33,627 nt of DNA from an uncultured Desulfobulbaceae bacterium (GTDB lineage Bacteria > Desulfobacterota > Desulfobulbia > Desulfobulbales > Desulfocapsaceae): positions 1-33,627 of the forward strand of contig CAISPV010000043.1 in assembly GCA_903887485.1 (NCBI GenBank). Reading direction: 5' to 3'. Below are positions 8,001 to 16,387 of the stretch, piece after piece; position 1 is the first letter of the stretch; each line of letters begins with the position of its first letter. The position numbers were made by a program, and so were the translations under genes. The notes below the pieces were generated by a model. The model was not told the origin of the DNA. It made no database searches and saw only the letters and a program-made list of their open reading frames with translations.

Positions 8001-8025
8001 TAAGATCAAAAATTATCTTTATAAT
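8001..8025 (+). promoter_or_regulatory. Candidate promoter for the DUF39 gene
   Basis: A perfect TATAAT lies at 8020-8025, 41 bases before the DUF39 start codon, with a poor -35 (GCGATA at 7997-8002, 17-base spacing). An alternative is TTGATA at 7977-7982 with TAAGAT at 8001-8006 (18-base spacing). The AT-rich context favours a promoter here. Confidence 0.45.
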
Positions 8026-8066
8026 CGACAAGCAGCAAGCACCCATTTCCTTGAGAGCGACCAGAT

Positions 8067-9266
8067 ATGAGCAATATCCAAAAGACCTATGAAGAGATTA
8101 ACGCCAGGATCAAATCGGGTGAGGCCGTAGTGGTAACCGCCGAAGAGATGGTGGACATCGTTCGGGCCAAGGGACCGGAGCAGGCCGCACGCGAGGTCGA
8201 TGTGGTGACCACCGGCACCTTCTCCCCCATGTGCTCGTCCGGCGCCTTTTTTAATTTCGGCCAGATGACCCCGACTATTAAGGCCTCACAGGTCTGGCTG
8301 AACAAGGTTCCAGCCTATGCCGGCCTGGCGGCGGTCGATGCCTATATCGGGGCAACGGAACCGGCAGAGGATGACCCGCTCAACAAGGTCTATCCCGGCG
8401 AATTTCGTTACGGCGGCGGCCATGTAATTGAAGATCTGGTGGCCGGACGAAAGGTCTTTCTTGAGGCCAAGGGCTATGGAACGGACTGCTATCTGGGCCG
8501 CAAAATGCAAAAGGAAGTGACTCTGGCCGATCTCCCCTATGCCTTATTGTGTAATCCGCGAAACGCCTACCAGAATTATAACTGCGCGGTCAACCTCTCG
8601 GACAAGACCGTTCACACCTATATGGGCATGCTCAAGCCCCATTGTCGTAATGCCAATTACTGCAGCGCCGGGGAACTGAGTCCCCTGCTCAATGATCCCC
8701 ATTACCAGACGATCGGGATGGGAACCCGCATCTTCCTTGGCGGCGGGATCGGTTATGTCACCTGGCACGGGACCCAGCATAATCCCAATGTCCCGCGCAC
8801 CGAAGGCGGCGTGCCACGCAAGCCGGCCGGCACAATCATGGTGCAGGGCGACCTGAAGCAGATGTCCGCCAAATGGCTGCGCGGGGTCTCCATCCTCGGC
8901 TATGGCAATACAATGGCCGTTGGTCTGGGAATCCCCATCCCCATCCTCAACAGCAAGATGGCGGCCTACACCGGGGTCTCTGACGCCGAGATCTTCACCC
9001 AGGTCATTGACTATGGCTATGATTACTCCAATGGCATTGCCCGCAACTACGGTGAGGTCAGTTACGCCCAGCTCAAATCGGGCTCAATTGAGGTGAACGG
9101 CAAACAGGTGCCCACCGCCCCGCTCTCCAGTATGGTCAAGGCCAGGGAGATCGCGGAGACCCTCAAGGGCTGGATCAGGGATCGCAAGTTTCTGCTCAAC
9201 CAGCCGGCCCAGTTGTTGCCTGACGCGGACATGATGAGCACGGGTGAACAGGGCTCTGAAAAATAA
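8067..9266 (+). CDS. Homocysteine biosynthesis protein (DUF39 / HcyBio family)
   Basis: The 399-residue product matches the DUF39 family: TTGTFSPMCSSGAFFNFGQ near residues 48-66 with conserved Cys56, GYGTDCYLGRKM with Cys141, then GMGTRIFLGGGIGYVTWHGT and a C-terminal GVSDAEIFTQVIDYGYDY. In methanogens and sulfate reducers this family, with a ferredoxin-like partner, is needed to make homocysteine from aspartate semialdehyde and a sulfide-derived sulfur source, replacing O-acylhomoserine routes. The two cysteines are the likely sulfur-handling residues. The usual NIL-ferredoxin partner gene is not next to it. Instead a LarE-like gene starts 23 bases before its stop, so the two are probably translated together. 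The stop is TAA at 9264-9266. Confidence 0.93.
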   Translation: MSNIQKTYEEINARIKSGEAVVVTAEEMVDIVRAKGPEQAAREVDVVTTGTFSPMCSSGAFFNFGQMTPTIKASQVWLNKVPAYAGLAAVDAYIGATEPAEDDPLNKVYPGEFRYGGGHVIEDLVAGRKVFLEAKGYGTDCYLGRKMQKEVTLADLPYALLCNPRNAYQNYNCAVNLSDKTVHTYMGMLKPHCRNANYCSAGELSPLLNDPHYQTIGMGTRIFLGGGIGYVTWHGTQHNPNVPRTEGGVPRKPAGTIMVQGDLKQMSAKWLRGVSILGYGNTMAVGLGIPIPILNSKMAAYTGVSDAEIFTQVIDYGYDYSNGIARNYGEVSYAQLKSGSIEVNGKQVPTAPLSSMVKAREIAETLKGWIRDRKFLLNQPAQLLPDADMMSTGEQGSEK

Positions 9267-10080
9267 ACTAGCCAGATTACAAGAACTACTGCAGGCCACC
9301 GGAAAAGTTGCCATTGCCTTTTCCGGTGGCGTCGATTCCACCCTACTCCTGCGGGTGGCCTGCGATACCCTGGGGCCAGAGAAGGTGACTGCCCTGCAAG
9401 CGGTTTCCTGTCTTATTCCTGAACACGATCTGCTCAAGACGAAAAAACTGGTAACCGCCCCGGAAAATGGCATCCATTGTTCTTACCAGATCGTGCCGGT
9501 ACAACCATTGCATTGGCCCGAATTTGTGGTCAACTCGGAACAACGCTGCTATTTCTGTAAAAAAAGGATCTACGGGGCCTTGCTCGCAACGATGAGACAA
9601 GATGTCCATTCCACCACCCCGGAATCTTCATCTCGCTTCGCTTGCCTGCTGGATGGCACCAACACCGATGACCTGCAAGAGCATCGGCCGGGATTGCTGG
9701 CCATCCAGGAGCTTTCCGTGGAAACACCGCTGGCCCAGGCCGGTCTCGACAAAAAAGATATCCGCTCTCTGGCCGGAAAACTGGGACTGACAAACTGGAA
9801 TCAACCTTCAAATTCCTGTCTCGCCACTCGCATACCGGTTCATCAACAAATCACCAGTATCCTTCTGGGGCATATAGCGCAAGCGGAAGAGTTTCTCCAG
9901 AAAAAGGGTTTTATCGGGTGCCGGGTAAGACCTGGGCAAGACACGGTTGAGGTTCAGGTTATGACCCATGACCTTGAGCGCTTTCTTGCAGAATCTTCAC
10001 GTCTTGAAATCACTAAACACCTTGCAACTATTGGTTTTAGCAATGTTTTTCTTGACTCAAAAGGGCGAGACAATGTTTAA
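9244..10080 (+). CDS. larE: LarE-like ATP-dependent sulfurtransferase (PP-loop), iron-sulfur type
   Basis: The 278-residue product has the PP-loop ATP site IAFSGGVDSTLLLRVA near residues 24-39, CYFCKKRIYGALL around residue 101, LLDGTNTDDL, and NQPSNSCLATRIP in the second half. LarE adenylates and sulfurates the nickel-pincer cofactor precursor of lactate racemase. Enzymes with three cysteines (CxxC plus the one in SCLATR) hold a [4Fe-4S] cluster and use it to supply sulfur repeatedly, instead of sacrificing their own cysteine; that arrangement is visible here. No larA, larB or larC is in the window. The GTG at 9244 overlaps the DUF39 gene by 23 bases, so its cellular role may be tied to homocysteine synthesis. 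The symbol reflects homology, not proven function. Confidence 0.88.
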   Translation: MNRALKNKLARLQELLQATGKVAIAFSGGVDSTLLLRVACDTLGPEKVTALQAVSCLIPEHDLLKTKKLVTAPENGIHCSYQIVPVQPLHWPEFVVNSEQRCYFCKKRIYGALLATMRQDVHSTTPESSSRFACLLDGTNTDDLQEHRPGLLAIQELSVETPLAQAGLDKKDIRSLAGKLGLTNWNQPSNSCLATRIPVHQQITSILLGHIAQAEEFLQKKGFIGCRVRPGQDTVEVQVMTHDLERFLAESSRLEITKHLATIGFSNVFLDSKGRDNV

Positions 10081-10247
10081 AGGAATCTGAAAAAGTTATT
10101 TTTTTGGAGCAACATCATTTTTCCTTGATTCGTACCTTCGATTCAATTATGCTCTTTTACGTATGTGAAACGTCACAGCTTGATTTTAAAGGAGTGTAAG
10201 AAGGTCAATGGTTATTAAAAAGATTAGAGAAAAGAGTTCTTTTTCTT

Positions 10248-10276
10248 TTGACAATTCAATTCGCTTCTATTAAACC
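10248..10276 (+). promoter_or_regulatory. Candidate promoter for the HU gene
   Basis: A perfect TTGACA (10248-10253) is followed after 17 bases by TAAACC (10271-10276), a weak -10. It lies 80 bases before the HU start, in an AT-rich region. A strong ribosome site, GGGAGG, precedes the ATG at 10357. Confidence 0.4.
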
Positions 10277-10356
10277 ACTATCAAGTATTGTGGGAGGAAG
10301 GGGAACGACACTGTCTGCCCCTGTAAACTAAAGAATTATTTTTCCGGGAGGGATCC

Positions 10357-10629
10357 ATGAACAAGAAGGAATTAGTTGAAAGTATTGCAGGTGCCGCCGA
10401 CATCAGTAAAGCCGCAGCAGAGAAAGCATTGAATGGAACCCTTGCCGCCGTTGCCGAGGCATTGAAGAAAGGTGACAAGGTAACACTTGTCGGTTTTGGC
10501 ACTTTTTCCGTATATAAACGTGAAGCCCGTACTGGCCGGAATCCCCAATCTGGAAAAGCTATCAAGATTCCTGCGAAGAATATTGCCAAATTTAAGGCTG
10601 GATCCAAACTTTCCGAAGCTATCAACTAG
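10357..10629 (+). CDS. hup: HU family DNA-binding protein
   Basis: The 90-residue basic protein has the full HU pattern: MNKKELVESIAGAADISKAAAEKAL (helix-turn-helix dimer part), GDKVTLVGFGTFSVYKRE, the arm signature ARTGRNPQSGKAIKIPAK with the intercalating proline, and the closing FKAGSKLSEAI. It binds and bends DNA without strong sequence preference and organises the nucleoid. Its length is exactly that of the family. It has its own likely promoter and a strong terminator at 10775-10807, so it is probably a single-gene unit between larE and the cobalamin operon. HU rather than IHF is indicated by the arm sequence and length. Confidence 0.97.
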   Translation: MNKKELVESIAGAADISKAAAEKALNGTLAAVAEALKKGDKVTLVGFGTFSVYKREARTGRNPQSGKAIKIPAKNIAKFKAGSKLSEAIN

Positions 10630-10774
10630 ACCACCCACAATCAATTGTTCTTGTTTCTTTGTTGAGTATATAGCCTTTATTCAGAAAACTGTCAGACGTG
10701 AAGGGTTAATATTTTTCACAGCTGGACGGCTTGACCGTTCAACGAGATAGAGTAGATTGATGTTGGATTGAAAA

Positions 10775-10807
10775 GCCGTACAGTAATTTACTGTGCGGCT
10801 TTTTTTT
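10775..10807 (+). terminator. Rho-independent terminator after the HU gene
   Basis: GCCGTACAG (10775-10783) pairs with CTGTGCGGC (10791-10799), with one G-T pair, around a 7-base AT loop. It is followed by eight T residues (10800-10807). It separates the HU gene from cbiD. Confidence 0.92.
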
Positions 10808-10835
10808 ATGATTAACATGCAATGAGCTTTCGTGG

Positions 10836-11942
10836 ATGAAAAAATTACGGTCAGGATACACTACCGGGGCCTGCGCCGCTGCCGCCGCCAAGGCGGCGAC
10901 CCTCATGCTGATCAGGGAACAGGCTCAGGATCAGGTTGACATCCCCTTCCCCGATGGAACGCGAGTCTCTTTTCAACTCTGCGCCTGCCGGTGGTCTGAT
11001 CCAGCTCACACCACAACCCTTGCCGCCGTGATCAAGGATGCAGGCGATGACCCGGATGTGACCAACGGGGCACGAATCGAGGCTGAAGTCAGATTTGTCC
11101 CGCAGGACAGACAACAAGATGAGCAGATAAGCATTTACGGCGGCAAAGGTATTGGCACCGTAACCAAACCCGGACTTGCCATTCCCGTGGGTGAGCCCGC
11201 GGTGAATCCGGTCCCGCGGAAGATGATCCGGGAGGCAGTGACTGAGGCCCTTTCCCTGTCTGCCATTACCGCCGACAGATCCGTGGCCGTCACCCTCTCC
11301 ATTCCCAACGGTGCGGAACTGGCTGAAAAGACCCTGAACCACCGACTGGGGATTGTTGGCGGTCTTTCCATCCTGGGGACGACCGGAATCGTCAGGCCCA
11401 TTTCGGCTGAGGCCTGGACTGCCACCATCAGCGCCTCAATGAATGTTGCCCATGAAGCAGGGGTGAAAGAAATAGTTCTCTCCACCGGCAGGACCTCAGA
11501 ACTTGCAGTACAGAAGCATCTCCTGCTGCCCGATGAAGCCTATGTAATGATGGGCGATTACCTCCATTTTTCACTGAAAGATGCCAGATTACATGGCTTT
11601 ACCGCCATCCATCTGGCGGCCATGTGGGCCAAGGTGCTGAAAGCGGCCATGCGCATCCCCCAGACCCATGTCCGTCATGGCGCCCTCGAAGTTGACAATG
11701 CCATCTCTTTTCTGGCGACCTTGGGGACTGCGCCTGCTGTCCTGAACAGACTTGCCGGATCCAATACCGCGCGCGAGATCTATGAACGGCTGATCGCTAT
11801 GGACGCCCATGACACTGTCAGGAAGGTCTGCTGCGCGGCCCGTGATTATTGCCAGGAGGTGTCCGGTCTGCCCGTCACGGTCTATCTTGTGCACAGTTCC
11901 AGACAGATTGTTGAATCGGTGGCGGGGAACCTCTCCAAATGA
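10836..11942 (+). CDS. cbiD: Cobalt-precorrin-5B (C1)-methyltransferase CbiD
   Basis: The 368-residue product starts MKKLRSGYTTGACAAAAAKAA, the N-terminal signature of CbiD, and contains KGIGTVTKPGLAIPVGEPA, LGIVGGLSILGTTGIV and STGRTSELA. CbiD uses SAM to methylate C-1 of cobalt-precorrin-5B in the anaerobic corrin pathway. It is the first gene of a four-gene cobalamin operon; its TGA overlaps the next ATG in an ATGA arrangement (11939-11942). The presence of CbiD instead of CobF shows the early-cobalt route, as expected in an anaerobe. No cobalamin riboswitch was recognised in the 205 bases between HU and cbiD. Confidence 0.96.
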   Translation: MKKLRSGYTTGACAAAAAKAATLMLIREQAQDQVDIPFPDGTRVSFQLCACRWSDPAHTTTLAAVIKDAGDDPDVTNGARIEAEVRFVPQDRQQDEQISIYGGKGIGTVTKPGLAIPVGEPAVNPVPRKMIREAVTEALSLSAITADRSVAVTLSIPNGAELAEKTLNHRLGIVGGLSILGTTGIVRPISAEAWTATISASMNVAHEAGVKEIVLSTGRTSELAVQKHLLLPDEAYVMMGDYLHFSLKDARLHGFTAIHLAAMWAKVLKAAMRIPQTHVRHGALEVDNAISFLATLGTAPAVLNRLAGSNTAREIYERLIAMDAHDTVRKVCCAARDYCQEVSGLPVTVYLVHSSRQIVESVAGNLSK

Positions 11943-13207
11943 ACCAAACAGCAAAACAAACAGTCGTGCATCTCATTGGAGTGGAGAGCTCCGGGGTGTT
12001 TTCTGATCCATCAATCATTGATCTCATCCGCAGTTGCCGGGCGCTGGTTCTCTCCAAACGGCATCGGACATTGCTTGCCCCACTCCTTGACGATCTTTCA
12101 GCAGTACGCCTGATCCCCATTACCCCGGTGCAGGATGCCTTGGAACAAGCGGCCCGGGAATTGACACATGGCGATGTGGTGGTTCTGGCCAGCGGCGATC
12201 CGCTTTTTTTTGGGATTGGCCGCACCCTGCTCCATTTCTTTAACCCTGCCCGGATCGTAATCCGTCCGGCGCTCTCCTCCATGCAACTCGCTTTTGCCCG
12301 CTTCAAGATCCCCTGGGATGACGCCGGATTCCTCTCCCTGCATGGACGCGAGACAAAAAACCTTGCCGCCTCCATCCTGACCCATGATAAGGTCTTCCTT
12401 TTTACCGATCAACACTCCAGTCCTGACCGGATTGCCGGATCATTACTGACTGAATGCGGCAGCGGGATCGATGCCGAGTATATTCTGCACGTGGCGGAAA
12501 ACATAGGAATGATTGATGAACGCTTACACACCGGCACCCTCTCCGAGATTGCCAAACAGGGCTTTGGCCCCCTCAATGTCATGATCCTGATGAAGACAAA
12601 AGCCTCGCGGTCACCCATGGTTCCCTGCTTTGGCCTGTCGGAAGATGAGATCACCCACAGTCGAGGACTGATTACCAAAAATGAGGTACGGGCCGCAAGC
12701 CTGCATGCCCTGCGGCTGCCACGACAGGGGGTGCTCTGGGACGTGGGCGCCGGCTCCGGTTCGGTAGGCCTGGAGGCGGCCCGTCTTTTCCCTGAACTTC
12801 AGGTCTTTGCCGTGGAACGGGAAGATGAACAGGTTGAAAACATCCAGAAAAACCGCGAACAATTCCAGACCTGGAATCTGCAGGTACTCCATGGCAGCGC
12901 CCCTGACGCACTGGCAGCTCTGCCGGCCCCGGATCGGGTCTTTATCGGCGGCAGCGGCGGGCAGATCCTTGCCATTATTGACCATGCGGCAGAGAGACTA
13001 ACTCCGGGGGGCAGGATGGTTGTCAATGCAGTTCTCGAAAAAACGACGCAGGAGGCCCCACAATACCTCCATGAGAATGGACTGAAAGTCACCCTCAGCG
13101 AGATCAAGGTCGTGCGGCGCTGCTATCCAGATCAGGGCAGTCAGACCTTGCACCCCATTACCATTATTGTCGGCCAGAAAATCGACCAGGAGAAAACAGA
13201 TGAATGA
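11939..13207 (+). CDS. cbiET: Fused CbiE-CbiT cobalt-precorrin-7 methyltransferase (CobL type)
   Basis: The 422-residue protein joins two enzymes. Residues 1 to about 215 are a CbiE-type tetrapyrrole methylase (VHLIGVESSG, VVVLASGDPLFFGIGRTLLH, the GDPxFFG motif that binds SAM). Residues from about 230 onward are a CbiT-type class I methyltransferase (NEVRAASLHALRLP, then the SAM site LWDVGAGSGSVGLEAARLFP and VFIGGSGG). Together they methylate C-5 and C-15 of the ring and remove the acetate carboxyl at C-12. The domain order equals that of CobL of aerobic bacteria, but the neighbours place it in the cobalt-early pathway. Translational overlaps exist at both ends (4 bases with cbiD, 8 bases with cbiF). 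Confidence 0.95.
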   Translation: MNQTAKQTVVHLIGVESSGVFSDPSIIDLIRSCRALVLSKRHRTLLAPLLDDLSAVRLIPITPVQDALEQAARELTHGDVVVLASGDPLFFGIGRTLLHFFNPARIVIRPALSSMQLAFARFKIPWDDAGFLSLHGRETKNLAASILTHDKVFLFTDQHSSPDRIAGSLLTECGSGIDAEYILHVAENIGMIDERLHTGTLSEIAKQGFGPLNVMILMKTKASRSPMVPCFGLSEDEITHSRGLITKNEVRAASLHALRLPRQGVLWDVGAGSGSVGLEAARLFPELQVFAVEREDEQVENIQKNREQFQTWNLQVLHGSAPDALAALPAPDRVFIGGSGGQILAIIDHAAERLTPGGRMVVNAVLEKTTQEAPQYLHENGLKVTLSEIKVVRRCYPDQGSQTLHPITIIVGQKIDQEKTDE

Positions 13208-13976
13208 GTCCCATCGGCAACCGGTTGCCTTTGTCGGGGCAGGGCCAGGAGACGTGGAGCTGATAACCGTGAAGGGCAGACGACTGCTTGATCATGCCGA
13301 TTGTATCGTCTATGCCGGCAGTCTGGTCAATCCGGCAATCCTTACCGGATGCCAGGCCGAAATTCATGATTCCGCGACGATGAATCTGGAAGAGATCATT
13401 GAGACCATGGCAACTGCCTGGCGCAATGGTCAATCGGTGGTCCGCCTGCACACTGGCGACCCTTCCATCTTCGGGGCCATTAAAGAGCAGATGCAGAGGC
13501 TGGACGCCCTCGAAATTCCATACATTGTGGTGCCGGGAGTCAGCTCCGCCTTTGGCACTGCCGCCGCCTTGAAGGCGGAACTGACCCTGCCGGAAATAGC
13601 CCAGACGGTCATCATCACCCGGCAGGAGGGCAGGACTCCGGTACCCGATCTTGAAAAATTACGACTCCTGGCCACCCATCAGACCACCATGCTCATCTTT
13701 CTTTCCGTATCGATGATTGAGACTGTGGTCCTTGAGCTGCTGGCCGGCGGCTATCCTCAAGATACTCCGGTGGCTGTGGTGGAAAAGGCAACCTGGTACA
13801 ATGAACGGATCGTCATGGGAACGCTTGCCGATATCGCCGCCAGGATCCGCGAGGCCGGGATCTGCAAGACCGCAATCATCTGCGTGGGCCGGGTCTTTGC
13901 TGATCTGCCGCTTGCGGCCGTATCCAAACTCTATGACAAGGAGTTCAGCCATGGTAGCCGTACCGCCAAAGGGTAA
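13200..13976 (+). CDS. cbiF: Cobalt-precorrin-4 (C11)-methyltransferase CbiF/CobM
   Basis: The 258-residue protein is a tetrapyrrole methylase: VAFVGAGPGDVELITVKGRRLL at the start, then DCIVYAGSLVNPAIL, RLHTGDPSIFGAIKEQM (SAM-binding GDPSxYG-type loop) and YIVVPGVSSAFGTAAALKAEL. These match CbiF/CobM, which methylates C-11 of cobalt-precorrin-4. AGGAG at 13188-13192 supports the ATG at 13200, 7 bases on; the frame could extend to 13167, but the family N-terminus and this site favour 13200. The 3' end overlaps cobO by 26 bases. Confidence 0.95.
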   Translation: MNESHRQPVAFVGAGPGDVELITVKGRRLLDHADCIVYAGSLVNPAILTGCQAEIHDSATMNLEEIIETMATAWRNGQSVVRLHTGDPSIFGAIKEQMQRLDALEIPYIVVPGVSSAFGTAAALKAELTLPEIAQTVIITRQEGRTPVPDLEKLRLLATHQTTMLIFLSVSMIETVVLELLAGGYPQDTPVAVVEKATWYNERIVMGTLADIAARIREAGICKTAIICVGRVFADLPLAAVSKLYDKEFSHGSRTAKG

Positions 13977-14502
13977 GGAATCCACCACAGGACTGATCGC
14001 CGTCTTCACCGGCAACGGCAAAGGCAAAACCACAGCGGCGCTGGGTCTGGCCTTCCGGGCTCTGGGCCACGAACATCGGGTCTGTATCATCCAGTTTATC
14101 AAGGGAAGCTGGCAGTACGGCGAACTTGTGGCCGCCACGCGGTTCAAGCCCCTGCTTGACTTTCATGTGATGGGCCGGGGTTTTACCTGGAAGTCCGATG
14201 ACCTGGAAAAAGACAAGGCCGCAGCCCGTGAGGCCTGGGAGTTCACTGTTCAAACCATCCGGGAGAACAGGCATGAGCTCGTTGTCCTCGACGAGCTCAC
14301 CTATCTGTCCCATTACCAGATCATTGACGAAGAGGAGATCCTTGCCGTTCTCCGCGACAAACCGGCTGCCATGCATATCGCCATCACCGGCCGCTATGCC
14401 TCTGAGGCCATGATCGAACTCGCCGATCTGGTCACCGAGATGCGGGAAATCAAGCATCCCTTCCAGAACGGAGTCAAGGCGCAGAAAGGGATGGAGTTTT
14501 AA
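13951..14502 (+). CDS. cobO: Cob(I)yrinic acid a,c-diamide adenosyltransferase
   Basis: The 183-residue protein has the P-loop variant FTGNGKGKTTAALGLAFRALG near the N-terminus, then VCIIQFIKGSWQYGE, LVVLDELTYLSHYQIIDEEE (Walker B-like) and AIAITGRYA-type and DLVTEMREIKHPF segments. These are diagnostic of the CobO/BtuR/CobA class. It transfers the 5'-deoxyadenosyl group of ATP to cob(I)alamin or its precursors. AAGGAG at 13938-13943 sits 7 bases before the ATG. It is the last gene of the operon; no strong T-rich terminator follows. Confidence 0.96.
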   Translation: MVAVPPKGKESTTGLIAVFTGNGKGKTTAALGLAFRALGHEHRVCIIQFIKGSWQYGELVAATRFKPLLDFHVMGRGFTWKSDDLEKDKAAAREAWEFTVQTIRENRHELVVLDELTYLSHYQIIDEEEILAVLRDKPAAMHIAITGRYASEAMIELADLVTEMREIKHPFQNGVKAQKGMEF

Positions 14503-14669
14503 GCCTGGTGCAAAGAAATTCATCACGCCCATACCTTTGGTGGGAGTGAGTTTAAAGGACGGGATGAGGGTTACTATATCAGAGAGAATTTCTCTCTTCA
14601 TTATGGCCAATTTGGGTCTTGACTCTCAGCTCCGCACCACCGCTGCCATTTTCCGCTGGCCTGGCTCGA

Positions 14670-15173
14670 TCAGCCATTGTTACAAAGTCCTGAGAAAATT
14701 TCGCGTAACACTCTTTCATCAATTTCTTCCATCAGCCGTTCTTCATATTCATCATTATCCAGTTCTGTCACGATGACCGCCTCTGATTGCCGGCTATCTT
14801 CCACACCACTAATCAGAGGAACTTGTGTAACTTCAATATAATCCTGATAGTCACGGTTGTTTTCTATCCAGCGCTGACAGTCGTCGTGGCTGCCGATATA
14901 GGTGAAGATCAACCGCCTTCCCCTTTTCAGGGCGACGAGCCGGAAGCCGCAGGAAAGGTCATACTTGCGGCAATCATTCAGACGCAGTTCCCCGCTGTGG
15001 GTGCGTTTGCATTCCGCCTCCTCATGTCGGGGGTTTATCTGCAGATCAGCAATAATCTGCCTTGCCCGGTCGGCGACAATGCGTTCGATTTTTCCGGCCT
15101 TGGCCATGTAGGCCAAACGTTTAGTAAATAAGCGGGTGTGATGGATCTCCAATGAGATTATTTTCATGATCAT
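14670..15173 (-). CDS. RelE/ParE-like fold protein with acidic C-terminal extension
   Basis: The 167-residue product (ATG at 15173; 15167 is equally possible) has an N-terminal region of about 110 residues resembling RelE-type toxins: early KRLAYM helices, RLNDCRKYDLSCGFRLVAL where RelE proteins have the LxGxxxxRxxxGxYRxxY strand, then LIFTYIGSHDDCQRWIENN. The last 50 residues are acidic (DNDEYEERLMEEIDERVLRE) and are not part of usual RelE toxins. No antitoxin-like gene lies on either side, and no clear ribosome site is visible. It may be an orphan toxin-like protein or a protein of unrelated function that uses this fold. Family assignment is by pattern only. Confidence 0.6.
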   Translation of the reverse strand: MIMKIISLEIHHTRLFTKRLAYMAKAGKIERIVADRARQIIADLQINPRHEEAECKRTHSGELRLNDCRKYDLSCGFRLVALKRGRRLIFTYIGSHDDCQRWIENNRDYQDYIEVTQVPLISGVEDSRQSEAVIVTELDNDEYEERLMEEIDERVLREIFSGLCNNG

Positions 15174-15424
15174 ATTATTTAGCAGGGCTGGGATGTTGTA
15201 CTGTCCGGCTGTTCCGGCATAGGCTACACGTCATTCGACAGGTCTTTGTTTTAATGTGCCTTATTACGTTCATAGTTTTCGCTTTCTTCTCTTTGTATGG
15301 AGCCAAGTCAACAACCGCAGGAGGTGCCGGCACTGTCCGGTGTTGAACTTATACAGTCAAAAGGACCGAAAGGGATGGTGCGGTTGCCGGAGGCGATTGC
15401 ATGGTTGTTTTTTGGGGCGGCCTA

Positions 15425-16249
15425 CTATTTTTGGCAGCCGCAGCCAGTCTGGTTTTTCTTGTTCATCAGGGGCTGAATGCAGGAGGTGAAGAAAAGCGAG
15501 GCCAGGGAGCCACCCGTGAGCGGCCCCAGCACATAAACGGTCAAGAAGCCGTACCCGGCATCGGGCATGGCGGCCTGTCTCCAGCCCGCCAGCCAAGCAA
15601 ACAACCGGGGCGAAAGGTCGCGCGCCGGATTGAGTCCGGCCTGAGTAAGCGGCGCCAGGATACAGATAATGACGGTGACGGTGAGGCCGATGAACAGTGG
15701 GGCCAGGGCTTCATCCGGCCGACCGACGTTGCAACCCTCGGTCAGGGAAAAGATGAGGAATACCAGAATGAAGGTGCCCACCGCTTCGGCACCAAAGGCA
15801 TTCATGCTGCTAACCATAGCGACTGCGCCAGCGCCGGGGTTGGGATAAAACTCACCAAAGAGCATGGCGGTTCGCACCGATTCGGGAGTGCCGCGCACAA
15901 TACCGTGAACGCTTTCATAGGCGGCAATGGAGGGTCCGAAGAGGAGATAGAGCAGGCAGGCCGCCAGAAAGGCCCCGGCAAACTGGCCGCCCAGATAGGC
16001 CGGGAGTTTGGCCGGAGCCATGCGCCGCCCGATGACCATGGCCAGACTGACCGCGGGATTGAGATGCGCGCAGGAGAGATGCCGGGTGGCGTAAATTGCC
16101 AGGGTGACTCCGATGCCCCAGATGGCCGCCACCTGAAAAAGTCCGGAATGGGCGGAAAACAGGACAGCGGCAGCCACCGAACCACAGCCGAAAAAGACCA
16201 GTATACAGGTGCCGATGGCTTCACCGGCAAAGTCATGGAGTCGATTCAT
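15425..16249 (-). CDS. MIP family channel, glycerol facilitator type
   Basis: The 274-residue membrane protein has about six membrane helices and the two half-helix NPA loops, SCAHLNPAVSLAM and AGLNPARDLSPRLF. The aspartate after the second NPAR is a mark of glycerol facilitators, so passage of glycerol or other small neutral solutes is more likely than water alone. AGAGG precedes the ATG at 16249; the frame extends to 16378, but the family N-terminus (FAGEAIGTCILVFFGCGS) begins just after 16249. The C-terminus ends in an unusual GCGCQK. Two stop codons (15425-15427 and 15422-15424) follow each other. It is the last clear gene of the leftward group after the IscA-like gene. Confidence 0.93.
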   Translation of the reverse strand: MNRLHDFAGEAIGTCILVFFGCGSVAAAVLFSAHSGLFQVAAIWGIGVTLAIYATRHLSCAHLNPAVSLAMVIGRRMAPAKLPAYLGGQFAGAFLAACLLYLLFGPSIAAYESVHGIVRGTPESVRTAMLFGEFYPNPGAGAVAMVSSMNAFGAEAVGTFILVFLIFSLTEGCNVGRPDEALAPLFIGLTVTVIICILAPLTQAGLNPARDLSPRLFAWLAGWRQAAMPDAGYGFLTVYVLGPLTGGSLASLFFTSCIQPLMNKKNQTGCGCQK

Positions 16250-16387
16250 AATGTTGAGCCTCTCATGGGGCAAGATGGGGAACGACGATCCAGACGTATC
16301 GGTAAACTGGTCACCGTCGCCCCCCATTGGATTCGGATACATTGAGGAAACAGGCAAAAGCCCCGGCCTGATGACCAAGGCTCTTTT

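Noticed and set aside
10208-10273. A 21-codon ORF with AAGG before its ATG, upstream of the HU gene
   Set aside because: It overlaps the likely HU promoter, its codons are AT-rich without recognisable content, and the match to a ribosome site is poor. It could be a leader peptide, but nothing supports this.
10630-10835. Possible cobalamin riboswitch before cbiD
   Set aside because: The gap holds the HU terminator, and I could not identify a B12-box or a long leader typical of that riboswitch.
14581-14597. AGAGAGAA/TTCTCTCT palindrome after cobO
   Set aside because: The stem has no usable loop and no T tract follows, so it is not supported as a terminator.
15401-16345. Plus-strand ORF of 314 codons opposite the facilitator gene
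   Set aside because: It is an antisense shadow: low-complexity Gly/Gln/Arg composition and no domain, while the minus strand has clear NPA motifs.
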